A DNA stretch of 64,000 nucleotides from positions 20,205,518 through 20,269,517 of the forward strand of contig NW_024881313.1 in the NCBI RefSeq assembly GCF_018691265.1, read 5' to 3'. Positions within the stretch are counted from its first letter, which is position 1; each line of letters begins with the position of its first letter. The notes beneath the pieces are model-generated. The model was given only the letters and a program-made list of their open reading frames with translations, searched no databases and had not been told where the DNA came from. This document shows positions 27,785 to 38,880 of the stretch, piece by piece. This DNA is from Tyto alba (taxonomy: Eukaryota; Chordata; Aves; Strigiformes; Tytonidae). The translations under genes were made by a program, and so were the position numbers.

Positions 27785-27901
27785 TAGACCTTCAGTCATC
27801 TACAGGGAGTGAATGCCAACGGGGTGATGGCTCCTCTGCTTCACTGGGGGAACTGTGCATTTTCACCAACCAGTGTGGAGATAGCAGTGATGAGAAACAA
27901 G
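27785..27901 (+). CDS. MALRD1: MALRD1-like exon: LDLa module 1 (internal exon)
   Basis: Internal exon of 117 nt with phase 1 at both ends, the classic form of a shuffled extracellular module. The acceptor is a pyrimidine-rich tract ending CTCTAG at 27784; the donor is AACAAG|GTACCT. The frame holds an LDLa-like C-terminal half: cysteines in ...SEC..., GELC and TNQC, then the acidic calcium-binding box GDSSDE (27877-27894). The last LDLa cysteine falls in the next exon (GSFC). The usual first two cysteines (the CxxxxFxC part) are not seen, so the module looks shortened or degenerate. A second AG at 27795 would give a 106-nt exon entering in phase 0. The 27785 site is preferred because it keeps 1-1 symmetry and gives exactly the same length as LDLa-2. 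MALRD1 is a large MAM/LDLa protein linked in mammals to intestinal FGF15/19 and bile-acid control; MAMDC4 is the main alternative. Confidence 0.8.
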
Positions 27902-30900
27902 GTACCTCTCGGTGTACTTCATAAGTGTGATATGATTTCATAACTGAATGTGGTAACAGGGGAGGGGGTAATTTTTTTTTGTTATGAAAATGTTTAGGAA
28001 TTCTTCCCCTCACCTCCCCCTTCTTCATTTGACTTTTCTAAGACAGTTTCTTCCTGCTTCACTTTTTTTCCTGCTTGACTTTCAATGTCTGTACAGTGTC
28101 TTTAATAAATCATATGGGTATTATGTAGCAAAGCAAGTTTTTCCCCACTCAAATTCAATTAAGTTTTAACAAATATTACTTTTTTTCCCCTTAATTCATT
28201 ATAAAATTGTTTGCTGAAATTCAGGTTTCATCCAAAATACCTAGATCAATGTTTAAGAGCTATAACAGCATTTTCTTTTTTAAGTCTAGATAAAAGGGAA
28301 AATTTTCTTGAATTAATGAACTGATAATTCTATCTTAATTACTGTCAAATTCAGAGGCTATGAATACAGTTGCTGCTGTTTCACTTAAAGGAAATATCTA
28401 ACCAGTGGAATCGACTTAACTGTTAGTGTCTGAGTAAATTTACATCAGAAATCTGTTATTTCCAGAATATTGTAACACAAAATGATGCTGCGGTTGATTT
28501 CATACAATATATAAGATAGTTCTGCTGTTGGAGGATCTTTGTTCTGGGGTGCAAAGAGCTTGGATTTATCAAAATATCTAATTTTAATGAAAACCTTATC
28601 TCAGTTCTCCCACTCACTGTGCAACAAAAGAAGCTACCGTATTTGGATTTTTAAGGTTTAGTTTTAAATTTAGATTTTTCTTTAGATGATCCTGTGTATT
28701 TCTGTGCACACTGAAAAATGTTAATTAGAGCATGTTAGTGATCACTGAATTCAGCTGAAATCTGTGAGAAAGAACAGTAACTTAATTCCAGACTCTTCAA
28801 ATAACAATTGTGTGCCCAGATACATGTTTTTCTTCTTCCAATATGACTCCCTGGTTTATACAAATACAGTGAAGATATCTGCTTGGAACAGGAGTCTAGA
28901 ATCAACTCTAGGATACTTGATTTTTGTTCCTCTGCAAAGACAACAATTGTTAAGACTGTATTGGATATTAATACATTTTGTTACTTTATTATGCTCTATT
29001 AAAATGTATTAAATACTAATCACTGGAAATTATGTCTGTTGAATCCCCTGATTGTGTGACTACCACATCTCAAGTTAGTACTTTTTTTTTTTTTTAATCA
29101 CTTGTGCAAGGGATGGTTATGCTACATTTCACTGTGTTGACTTGAAGTCCTCATTGTTCCTGGTCTTGGTTTCCATAGAAAGAACATATCCTCCAGGCAG
29201 CACTTCCTATTACGATTGCAGAATATGCAGCAAGAGATGCATTCTCTCATTAATTTTTATGGAGGGTTTTTACGCTTGTTTGTTGAGGGAATACTGCTGT
29301 AGACAAATGCTTATATGAAAGTAGAGAAATTAAATTTTGCTCCAAAGACTAGTTTAGAAAAATGAGCCCATTGGCTCTCTAAAAGCTGTAAATACCAAAT
29401 AATGTTGTATTTTAAGTATGGATGAACAAGAGGTATGGAACTAGGCTCCGAGTGACAGTCTGTGGATTCTGGGACTACTTGGATAATGCGCTGGATCACT
29501 CCAGGAGAGAAGTTAGATGTCAGACATAAAGATATAGATCAGGGTGTCAAATTGAAGATTCTTTCTGCTGCCACCCACTCTTCTGGTTGAGGATTATTGC
29601 AAAATTAATTTTCTACTGTGGTTTCAGCTCTCCAATCTCATGTTCATGACAAGTCCCTGCTGTTTTCTTTGGGCTCTATCCAGGTTTAAGCATATTTCTG
29701 CACAGAGTATATATCAAAGTTGGAATTTCTGATAATGCATTGTTATTTTCATTTTGGACTTCAAAATGTTGGTTTGTGCTTTGCCACAGCATTGGAAAAG
29801 GAGCAGAATAAATGTTAGAGTCATTTTTTATCTCTGAAGTACTATTGCAAAATATTCACTAGGGAATGAATGATAGTTAACTACTTTTAAAAATATTTTG
29901 CTCCCATAATATCCTAAACTGAGATTTTATACATATGCACACTTGAAATAGAACCTTAAACTGTAGTCTGTTTCTGTAAGACTTGGAATTTTTCCTTAGA
30001 GGTTATTTTAAATATTTGTTTTGTTCACAGGAAATTATATAAAAAATATGTAGAACATCCCACACACTTCTTCCTTCTGGCCTTTTACTCTCTAAGCAGT
30101 GACTTTATCTTTGTAAATCTAACTTCCAGCAAATTTACATTGGTTTGCTTTTAAGTTATATTTTTTGTGAAAATGACTATTCCTTTAGAAAATAATGAAT
30201 GATCAAGACATCTTTTTAAATTTAAAAAGGTGCTGTTCTTATTATTTTGTACATATTGATTTTAAATTGGGTTGTTTTTTCGGCTATGAGAAAATTCCTG
30301 AGAAAATATTTAAAGCGATTTGGTGCATTTTGTGTAATGTGAAGCAGTTATGCCTTAGTGTTTGTGCTTTTGATAAACCACTGACATGCTTTTCAGCCAC
30401 TTGAAGAACTAAGGAATAAAAACAGCAATGAGAAGTTGGTTGATGGATCAGCCAATCTGCGCATTAACTTGAGTCTGGAATGCTTATGTGAAATATCTGT
30501 TTTGCCCTCTCTCACCTTATAATTAATTGTTACAGTAAGTTGATGTGAATATAAAAGCCATGGAATTGGACATCATAGAGTGACTAGAAATGCTGTAGTT
30601 GCAACTTTATTTAAAATGATTAGTGAACTGTGATAATATGGAATATACCAAAAGCAGGGGCCTGAAGCGAGCACCAATTTAAGGGGGAGTGCAAATGCCT
30701 TGTGGCTCTCATGCCTAGCCAGAATCCTGATTAGAAGGCAGAGTCTTAACCTATTCTCCTCTGCTTTGTAAGAGAAAATGCAGGTGGACTGAAAGCTTCC
30801 ACACAACTCATAAAACCTGGAGATGGTCCCAAATACCAGTCATTCTTCTTGGGGTGAAGTTGAAATAAGTTTGCTCTTTACAGATGCATCTAATTAGAAA

Positions 30901-31995
30901 TGTAATTTTTTATTTTTTTAATCCTTCCACCACTACAGTAAGTGGTTCAATGAATAAGGCTGTCCAGCCAGCCAGGCACATGTAAGCTCTTTCATTCAGT
31001 TTGGATGCAATGCAAAAAGGGCTGTCTGACACCAGAGCAGAAAGAAACATCTGTCCCTCCCTCTCAGTAAGCAATTATTTATCAGGTCACACAAACATCG
31101 CAAATTCTCTGAATGAACTGGTACAGCAAACTGTGTCCTGTGCCAGGAAGAGAAGTTCTGCCTCCCTTTTCTAACCTATGCTGCCCTACAGGGAAATGTA
31201 GAAGGGGGAGACGCAATCCTTCCCCACCACATTGCTACGTGCACTGGAAGAAATAAGGTCAGAAGAAAGGCAAATGGGGAGACCATGTCATTCTAACAAC
31301 TTGTTTCAGCTCTTCTCTGAACAATGTGGTTTCTGCTTTAATGCAGCAGCCTGGTAAAGAATATGGTCACTGGTAAACTTTGGAGTATGTCAGATGACAA
31401 GAGCCTCACCGTTCTATTGTTAGGCCCTGAGGAGATCCTGGGAATGGGCTTATATTCCTGAAAAATGCAGGTTGCAAAATGGTGAAATAAACAGTATAGG
31501 AATAAAAAACATTTTTGCTATCTGGTTATTTCTTTATGTTAAATCTTTGTTTTTCTATGTAAAGACCATGGATAAACAGAAGATATAATGAAATTCTTCA
31601 GCTGATAGCTGCAGTATATTTTAAGAACAGTCACTGCATATAAGCTATGTTAGCTCGGGCTGTTTTCTACAAGTACGTAGCTACATATACATTTATGAAG
31701 TAAAAAGCACATGCTATAGTCATGATATAAATGGACTGGTTTGAGTTCGGTTTGTCATGGGGAGAGCTTAGTAGGGGTTTTGTTGTTTTCTTTTTTTTTA
31801 GTGTTCTTTCTCTCTTGTCTGTCTCCCACTGCCTTGTTCTCATTGTCCATGAGTTAAAAATTATAGTTCCTTACTTTTTTTTAGGCCATTTGGAGTGTTT
31901 CTGTGTGGTAACCAAATAGCAAGCAATGGTGAGAACATACCCTTTTGCTTCTGTTTTTGAGGTTTTAATTTTCTTGTTTTCTTGCTTCAATTCAG
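27902..31995 (+). other. MALRD1: Intron (4094 bp) after LDLa-1 exon
   Basis: Starts GTACCT and ends TTGCTTCAATTCAG. AT-rich, with a poly(T) run near 29080-29096 and no clear mobile element. There is a somewhat conserved-looking stretch around 30880-31090 with an AT-rich homeobox-like core (CATCTAATTAGAAAT), but nothing that can be named. No additional exon with a MAM or LDLa frame is visible. Confidence 0.75.
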
Positions 31996-32136
31996 GTTCC
32001 TTCTGTGAAAAGTGTGATTTTGAAACTGATCTATGCAAAGCTCTTTATAAATTGAATTTACAGCCTGGATGGATAAGAAGAAATGGTGTATCTAACATGG
32101 GACCACCATACTCTGACCACAATGGGAATGACAGTG
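31996..32136 (+). CDS. MALRD1: MALRD1-like exon: start of MAM module A
   Basis: A 141-nt exon, phase 1 in and phase 1 out. Acceptor TTCAATTCAG|GTTCC; donor GACAGTG|GTAAAA. The first residues (GSFC) supply the final LDLa-1 cysteine. Then CDFETDLC is the standard opening of a MAM domain (C-x-F-E-x-x-x-C), followed by the usual tryptophan in QPGWIRRNG and a loop PPYSDHNGNDS. MAM domains are extracellular beta-sandwich adhesion modules stabilised by disulfides; here both opening cysteines are kept. The exon splices in frame to the acceptor at 35625. Identification as a MAM module is firm; assignment to MALRD1 rather than another MAM/LDLa protein rests on the alternating architecture and the large introns. 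Confidence 0.87.
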
Positions 32137-35100
32137 GTAAAAATCCTCATGTTCTTTGAAAGAACCATGGGCTCTTACAACTTATACAGTTCTCTATTTT
32201 ATTTGCTAAATTTTTATTACCTACTTGATAGTTCAATTGTATTCTGCCAAATGTTTTCCGAGCACTTATGTCCAGATTTTTAGGTGATTGTAATTACTAA
32301 AACCCAGCATTCCAGAAAAAAAAACCCACAATATTCCAGAAAGCAATTCTTGTTATCACGGAGGAGCATGTAACCTGTTATCCTGAGTCACCCTTACCTG
32401 TTTTGGAGACATCGGGGGATAATTCGGTCTTGATGGTTACAAATTTAGAAATAAGCATTCAGTCTCCCATTGTGTGATGTATTTTCATCTCTTCTTTAAT
32501 TGATGAATGCAGGAGTGTGTGTATCTGTTATCCGTGGCTAATATTACTGCTCCAAATATTTTGAGAGAAGATGACTTTGGATCTGGGGACAGGAACAACT
32601 TTGGTTGCCTGCTTGAGCCAGCTCCTCTCTAAATCCTATTACAATTCTGCTTTGAATTGAAGATTCAACCGAGTCATTGTCCCTGTCCTCAGACAAAATT
32701 ATGTCCCTTATACTCGTACAATTGCTTAGTTAAGCCTACTTTCCAAAACCTGGATTTTTCCTTCTGTAATACATGATTCTCTTCATACCTTTTTAGCTTA
32801 TTTGAGCCAACATTTTTAGGTCCAGTAAGCCTTCTCCTGCTTAAATAAAAGCTGATTTAAACTGACATTAGCACAAGAATTTTAGTAACTACCAAACTTT
32901 TTTCATAACCACAAGTTTTATTTCAACTATGTAAGTTGTGAAACACTTTAAAATAATACAGCTCTTCTCATCAAGAAGCAGATAAGACAAACACTATGGA
33001 ATAAAAATATAGCACACTTAGCTAGAATTGAAATTAATTAACCAGGAAATAGTCTTGCTCTAGTTGAAATTTCTAGGGTTTGTGCTTGATTGGTAATATA
33101 CACCACATCAGGATGTAGCAAAGACCTGAAAGATTCTTGCTTATAACCAACTAAAAAGGTTATTCTTATCTTGTGAGGAACTGGTGGGGAGGGGAAAATC
33201 AAATTTATGCGGACACCCAAAGTCAGCATAAGAATGAGAAACCATCAGCTTCAGGTGTTTGTTACAGAGGAGGCAGACTGTTCAGTCACCTGCATATTCC
33301 CACAGACTTGTTCTTGATGCTGAGTCACCACTGTATCTACAGGTCTGAATTGGGCACTAGCCATATTGAAGCTATTTTGAGCAGGTAACAGAAAGCTTGA
33401 ATACCTGTATGTATTCAACTTCTGAGAGACTGTGTACTGAGATCTGTGAACTGAGTGGCTAAGGAGATTTAAATATATTTCGTTATTTTGGTTTTCTACT
33501 TGGAGAATGGCTAAACTGTACTTTCATTTTCTGAATACTGGTTCTAATCACTTAGGAAATATTTATCTCCTTATAGCAGCTATTCATCTTTCTCACTGCT
33601 GGTGACTCAACACTGCGTAATCAGTTTTGTGTTGGTTCTTGCTTAAAGAGCAAGAATTCTACTGTACGGCAGAGTATTAAAAGGAAGGGTTCCTTCCATC
33701 AGGATAAGTAATTACACATGCATTAGGAGAAGAGCAAAGATCACTTGGTAGATGTAACTCCTTTGAAGGTTTATATAATCATTTACCAGAACTCAACACA
33801 TTTTTTTGCTTCTGTCTCTTCTTATGGTTCTTATTTTCATTGAAAATATAGTTGAACAGACTAGTGACAATTACTTAAAAAAACAAACAAACAAACAAAA
33901 AAAAAAAACAAAAAAACCCCAAACAAAAAAAAAAACCACACAAAAAACAAACCAAAACAAAAATAAATAAATAAAAAAAAACAAAAACAAAACACCAAAA
34001 CAACCCCCCCAAACAAAACGCAACCTGTTTTTACTAACTGAAACCTGTTATCTATACAGACGTTTAATGTAAAATTACTGCTCAAATAATATCTTAGAAA
34101 CAGTAATTTTATTCTCTCTGTGTAAGACTTAAAATTCCTGTGACAGGTCAAATCTGACCTTGTTTATGTGTCTTAGATACATTTATCTTTAGGGAACGGA
34201 AAGAAAAAAAGTTCAAAATTTTATGGAAGTTAAAAACCAGTGAAACAGATTAGAGTCGTGGCTAGGGCTCTGCTGAGGCACCAAGCTATCTGTTGCAGGT
34301 AGGAAAAACATCCTTGCAATTAGCAGGCTCTGAGAGTGATACCTGAGCAGTTATGAAAGGCCTAAAACCTGGAGGGGGGAGCATGGCTACTGCTCTGGTA
34401 GCAGGCTCCAAAATGCTTCTCTAGGGGGTTGCTCAGCTGGCTCCAGCACTGAGCTAATCTAAGGGTCCTTTGTCAGTGACTTCCCAGTTGCGTGCAAGGA
34501 TGAGAGGTCAGTGTGGGTACTTTTTATAAACAAAGTATTTGGATATTCCTACACTTCCTCTGATATTTGGTTTCTGCAGTAATCTTTTATTTTTAGGACT
34601 ATTTTTTTTTTATTCTTTCAGTTCCTCTTGGCTTTTTGCTCCTTCATCTTTCTCCTTTCATTTACATGTTAAAGGGCAGTAGTTTACCTGACAGTGCTTG
34701 GAGTTTGGGAAGGAGGAGAGAAGGGAAAGGAGAGGAAAAAAAAATAAGTTGAGCCTTTTCTCCCCCCCTTGCATCCTTTAACATCTCTGAAATCTTCATG
34801 TTCAGGAAGAACCAAATTTTAACTAGCAGTATTTAATATCCTAAAATAGAGTGGCTGCCTTCCATCTTTTAGAAGACCTGAAACGATATTGTCAGGAAGG
34901 ACAGAGTTGGTCAAAAGACATATCGACAACCATATTTCACTGACTCTCATTGATGAGTTATGCTTTCAAGTAAAGTGAAGATTTAATTTGGATTTGTTTT
35001 GTAAATGGAAAGATAAAGGTATCTTTAATCGGTGTGGAATTCTGAAGACAACCCTTTATATTGGCAGTGTGTACAGGGATGCCATCACCTCCTCTCTGCA

Positions 35101-35624
35101 GTGAGGCAATTTTCTGAGCAGCCAAAAAACAGACCCATGGCCTGTGGAACAGAGGAACACCGTAACATCCTCTCCCATCTTCCACCACCTCCTTAGAGAC
35201 TTGAACTTTTATAATAAATCCATGTTGTTGGTCACACCGGTTTGTTGGTTAGGCCTGAAATATGTGATCTATTCAATAACTGGAGTTTAAACTTTTTGAT
35301 CAGCTTGTTGAGTTAGTCTCACTTCATCCCAAAAGTTTGCATGTAGTAATTGAGTATTCAAGCCATCAGTACATGAAACATTTTGGAACACTGCTTGAAA
35401 TATCATCAGGAACATGGAGCAAAAATTTGTCAATCTCTAATATGAACAAAAGCTTAGCACACCATGGGTACACATGTAATATGAATCTCTTATGGGGAAA
35501 GATTTCTAGTTGGCTTTTTAGTTATTAATTCATACCTCTATGTATGCCTCTTCTTGTTTTGTTGTTATATTTTGTTTACCTTTTCTCCAAGCTTCTAAGA
35601 TTTATTTTTAACATCTTTTAACAG
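32137..35624 (+). other. MALRD1: Intron (3488 bp) within MAM module A
   Basis: Starts GTAAAA and ends CATCTTTTAACAG. It holds a long A-rich low-complexity block (33876-34020, listed separately). The rest is unique AT-rich sequence without a recognisable element. Confidence 0.8.
33876..34020. repeat. A-rich (CAAA)n low-complexity block
   Basis: About 145 bp of almost only A and C on the + strand: CAAACAAACAAACAAA units followed by degenerate A runs broken by single C, short C runs and AAATAAATAAAT. The reverse strand forms a long open frame of F, V, L and C residues, which is simply the translation of this block. It probably arose by slippage from an A-rich tail. Confidence 0.92.
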
Positions 35625-35716
35625 CATATTTCCTCTCGTTGTCCTCTGAAATGAGATCTTCTGCAACTTTAAGGACCAATGTTTTTCTTCCAGCTGACAA
35701 AGAACACGTTTGCCAG
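35625..35716 (+). CDS. MALRD1: MALRD1-like exon: MAM module A, second part
   Basis: A 92-nt exon, phase 1 in and phase 0 out. Acceptor CTTTTAACAG|CATATT; donor TTGCCAG|GTATTT. Joined to the exon ending at 32136 it reads AYFLSLSSEMRSSATL and continues through TNVFLPADKEHVCQ. This fits the MAM core in which an aromatic/hydrophobic strand is followed by a small-residue loop and the third conserved cysteine (HVC), which begins the C-x-[ILV]-x-F-x-[FY] signature completed in the next exon as C-Q-I-T-F-H-Y. The following intron is only 80 bp and splits this signature right after the CQ pair. Confidence 0.87.
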
Positions 35717-35796
35717 GTATTTGGATGCACAGTCATTATATTTCATTTTTAGTCATAGTACTTCCCTGACATAATCAGACTTCTTTTTTGTTCTAG
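35717..35796 (+). other. MALRD1: Very short intron (80 bp)
   Basis: GTATTTGG at the start and a pyrimidine-rich CTTCTTTTTTGTTCTAG at the end, with only 80 bp between the exons. All other introns in the window are 2.2-6.3 kb. Reading through is not possible because the intron contains in-frame stops (for example TAG within the TTTTTAGTCATAG stretch). Confidence 0.85.
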
Positions 35797-35958
35797 ATTA
35801 CATTTCATTATTGGATCAGTCACATGAGTGGAACATTGATGGTTGGACTTCAAAAGCACTCTGAAGATACTATTACAAACATCTGGCAAGTTTCAGGAGA
35901 ACTCAAAAATCAGTGGAAAGCCAATACCATCACAATCAATAGCACTGAAAAGTATGAG
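35797..35958 (+). CDS. MALRD1: MALRD1-like exon: MAM module A, third part
   Basis: A 162-nt exon, phase 0 at both ends. Acceptor TTTGTTCTAG|ATTACA; donor TATGAG|GTTGGT. It encodes ITFHYWISHMSGTLMVGLQ and ends NSTEKYE, with the typical MAM pattern F-x-Y-W/F-x-M-x-G-x-L-x-V followed by an I/W-containing strand (NIWQVSGE). A stronger-looking donor, TTG|GTAAAT, lies 4 nt downstream (exon end 35962), but it would leave phase 1 and break the frame with the next exon, so it is rejected. The reading continues directly into the exon at 41504 as YE-VIFRG. Confidence 0.88.
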
Positions 35959-36120
35959 GTTGGTAAATTGCAGTGACCATAAATTGCACTTGTTAAATGT
36001 CTGATAAATTGTGGGGTTTTTAATAAATCAAAACTAAATATTTTGTAAATCAAAAGAATTATCATGAGGTAAAAGAGAAGCCATTTGGAAGTTTTGATGG
36101 TCTGACATAATCACAGTTAA

Positions 36121-36955
36121 TGTCTTAAGCATCTAGTAAAGAACTTTGGTAAAGGGAACGGTCTCTATGTAAACAATGAGGCTGTGATGGGAAGTACGCA
36201 TCAAGAAGAGGGCGTCCCATGGAGGTGGGACTGCACTTTTCTGAGGCTGGACTTCCCTATATTGAGTGGTTCCACAAAGAACCAATAGAAAAGCAGTTTG
36301 TGACTCATGGGTTGAGAAGAAAGGTGAGACACCAGGCATACCTGCGGGGAGTAACTCCCCAATGACCCCCAAGCCCACCGACTCATTTCCAGAAGACTAA
36401 AGGTACAAACTATGCATGTAACAAAATCAAGAGAACGCTAGAAGCATAGGCTGCTTAATTAGCCTAGTGAGTCTGAGTACCTGTCCAGAGGAGGAGCAAG
36501 GGATTAGAAAAGGAAATGAAACTCTGAACAGTGGCACCTCTCTGGACCCGGACCTTTAGTCTGGCTGGACCATGCTGGAACAAGAACTGGTGAAATCTTT
36601 CCTTCTTGTCTCTCTCCCTTACTCTCTCACCTGATTTTCCTCTTTCTCTCTCCTTTTCTCTCTCCCATTATTTATCCCTATATCCCTTCATATATGACAA
36701 GTCTTACTGGGGCATGTTTAATTTGTGGCTTGACAGTGTGTGTTGCAAGGCTCGTGGCTTGCTGGTGTAAGTTGTGGGGTTTACCACTTGTTGCAGAAGT
36801 TGCAAGGCTAACTGACAAAGTTCCATGCCAATATCTGTTGTTAACAAATTAAATCTAGGTTTTTGAGTTGAAGAATCCCTTGTGTCATTTCACCTTACTC
36901 CTGAGCTGGGAATCAACAAATCTGAGTCGCTGTCCCAAGAAATTGGGATGTGACA
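36121..36955 (+). mobile_element. Probable solo LTR of an avian endogenous retrovirus
   Basis: A block of about 835 bp that differs in composition from the flanking intron. It begins TGTCTTAAGC and ends GGGATGTGACA, giving the TG...CA ends expected of an LTR. It includes a CT-rich tract (36600-36690), an ATTAAA polyadenylation signal at 36848-36853, and a terminal part with CATTTCACCTTACTCCTGAG and CAACAAATCTGAGTCGCTGT that resembles the U5 of avian class I ERV LTRs from general knowledge. No primer-binding site or coding region follows, so it would be a solo LTR. A clear target-site duplication was not found, so both ends are approximate. Confidence 0.5.
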
Positions 36956-38280
36956 TAAGTTCATAGCTGGCATTAACCATTACTGTTTTGTTGTTCTCTC
37001 TTGGTGGTGTTAAAACTAATGCCAAACCTTACTTAAACTGTGAGTTTGTCCTGAATAAAACAGTCTCATTGCATTGTAAATTATCTACTTGCCCATAGAG
37101 ATGATATATGCAGGATCTTAACTTTCAGTACAGTATTCCCTTAGCCTCAGTCTAACTGTATCAATAAACTCAAAGTTTAATTTATATAGGAAATATCATT
37201 CTATACTATGAGATACTGTTCTACAGGGATGCTTCAAGTGATAAATGCTATATTTAACTATTCATTGTAGCTTTGAGCCTTTGTCACAGAACGCATGCAT
37301 ATGGTTTTATTTTGCTCAAAGCTGCTGAAAAACAATGCAAGTCTCATAGACTATTTAAATGTTTTTACATGTGCATTTACACAAAGCGCTAGTACAGGAA
37401 ATGTAACTTAGGGCTGTAATACTGTGGATGATGTATACTCACTGTTATGCATAACACTGGAGGGAAAGTGAGGAGCAGAAAAGAATATCAAGTATTTCCT
37501 CCTATAGTAGTTGCTGTGAAGAATTTGTTAACATACAAACCTGAAGGCATGAGAATACAACCTCATTTCAATAAACCATATGAATAACATTATTTGACTT
37601 GTAGAAGTAACATTGTGCTAAAGCATCCAACAGGATCTGGATTTTTGAAGTAATATTTGCCTGCTCAGCCCTGACCGAGAATATACGTTATGAAATAACT
37701 ATACCTAACTCAACATAAGTATTAATGTTGCTATGTGTCAATAGCTTACTTCTACATGATATAAATGTATGTATAGCAATCTGAGACTGTACTGGAAGGT
37801 TTTACTTCCAGATTTACTTTTTCATCCTTCACATTGTTTAAAAAATTGAGTGAATCTAGCAATGGTTAATATGATATGGCATCTTCTTATAAATTGCTGG
37901 ATCAAATGCGAATTAGGTTATTGATTGCAAACTTTGTTATCCTTTGCCTTCTATGAAGTGAACTGATAGTCCCAGTCCAGCTTAAAAGTGCCAGACTTAC
38001 TGCAGTAATCATTACAATTGGCTAAAGAAACATAGCTGATCACCTTGCCAAACCTAAAGCCTGAAGCAGAGCAAACTTTCTTCTTTGATTGAACGTTTTT
38101 CTTCCCGTGTCAACTTACAAGATTCTGGTCATTCAAGTGAACGTAATTCACTTGCTGTTTTGCACTTGTTCTTTTTATATGACAAGATTTTTAGCCTACA
38201 GGACTACCTGTGAGATTTTTCAAGATAAAATTTTGATGAATAAAGTTTCTATGGAAAAAAATTGGATAGGAAAAAATACC

Positions 38281-38311
38281 TTTTTTTTCGGGGGGGGGGG
38301 GGAGGGAGGGG
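38281..38311 (+). repeat. Poly(T)/poly(G) tract with G-quadruplex potential
   Basis: Eight T, one C, then thirteen G followed by AGGGAGGGG on the coding strand. Four or more G runs of at least three occur with short loops, so the intronic RNA and the + DNA strand could fold into a G-quadruplex. Such homopolymers are also common assembly and sequencing error sites. Confidence 0.8.
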
Positions 38312-38689
38312 TATAGAAACCTATTTGAAAGGGGGTGCTTGAGTATCTCTGTCAATTTTGCAAGCACACCTGAAGTTAAATTTCATTAAAAATCAACCTT
38401 TGCTGCTGATTTTCCTTGCTCATTTCAATGCTGACTATTTATTACTTTTGTCTCTTCCTAAAAAAAATAAAAAGTCTTTATTATCATTATGGAATAAGAG
38501 ATTTGGTTTTGGTTTTCAAAAAATCTGCACCTGTATGGAGCTGAGAACAAATTTCTGTTTCCCAGGCTTCATTAAGGGGAAATATTTTGGGCTTTTATTC
38601 AGTTCATTTTTGTTTTGGTGCTTGATGTCTCTGTGTTTTACCCTGGGCTTTGCTGCTGCACTAGAAATCTGCCCCTGTGGCTGCACTTG

Positions 38690-38880
38690 TGGAGGGAAAC
38701 CCAGCCTGTGTTACATCCCACCTTACATTCCCATTACAGCTTTCCTTGCCGCTAATGGAGCTGCAATGTTAATTTGTTCTAATAGCCATAGATCTTGCAT
38801 ATTTAGGCAGCACTTATTAATTAGTTATGAGCAAGAAATGTCATTAAGTAGACATTTTCATTACAGAATTTTGGACTGAA
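38690..38880. promoter_or_regulatory. Candidate conserved non-coding element (enhancer-like)
   Basis: This stretch looks unlike the surrounding low-complexity intron: it has balanced composition and a dense set of AT-core motifs, including TTAATTAG at 38817-38824 (homeodomain-type core). It also lies in one of the longest open frames of the window (+ strand, ATG at 38358, stop at 38879). That frame is cysteine-rich and hydrophobic in part, matches no domain I know, and is more likely a by-product of constrained or stop-poor sequence. The call is based on sequence texture only and would need cross-species comparison. Confidence 0.25.

Noticed and set aside
33861..34151. 96-codon minus-strand frame rich in F, V, C
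   Set aside because: It is the translation of the A/C-rich low-complexity block on the opposite strand.
35959..35962. Alternative donor TTG|GTAAAT for the MAM-A exon ending at 35958
   Set aside because: Although closer to consensus, it leaves phase 1 and breaks the frame with the phase-0 exon at 41504, whose VIFRG start directly follows KYE.
38358..38879. 173-codon open frame as a possible gene
   Set aside because: No known domain, no splice or promoter context, and lies in an intron of the main gene; retained only as a possible conserved non-coding block.
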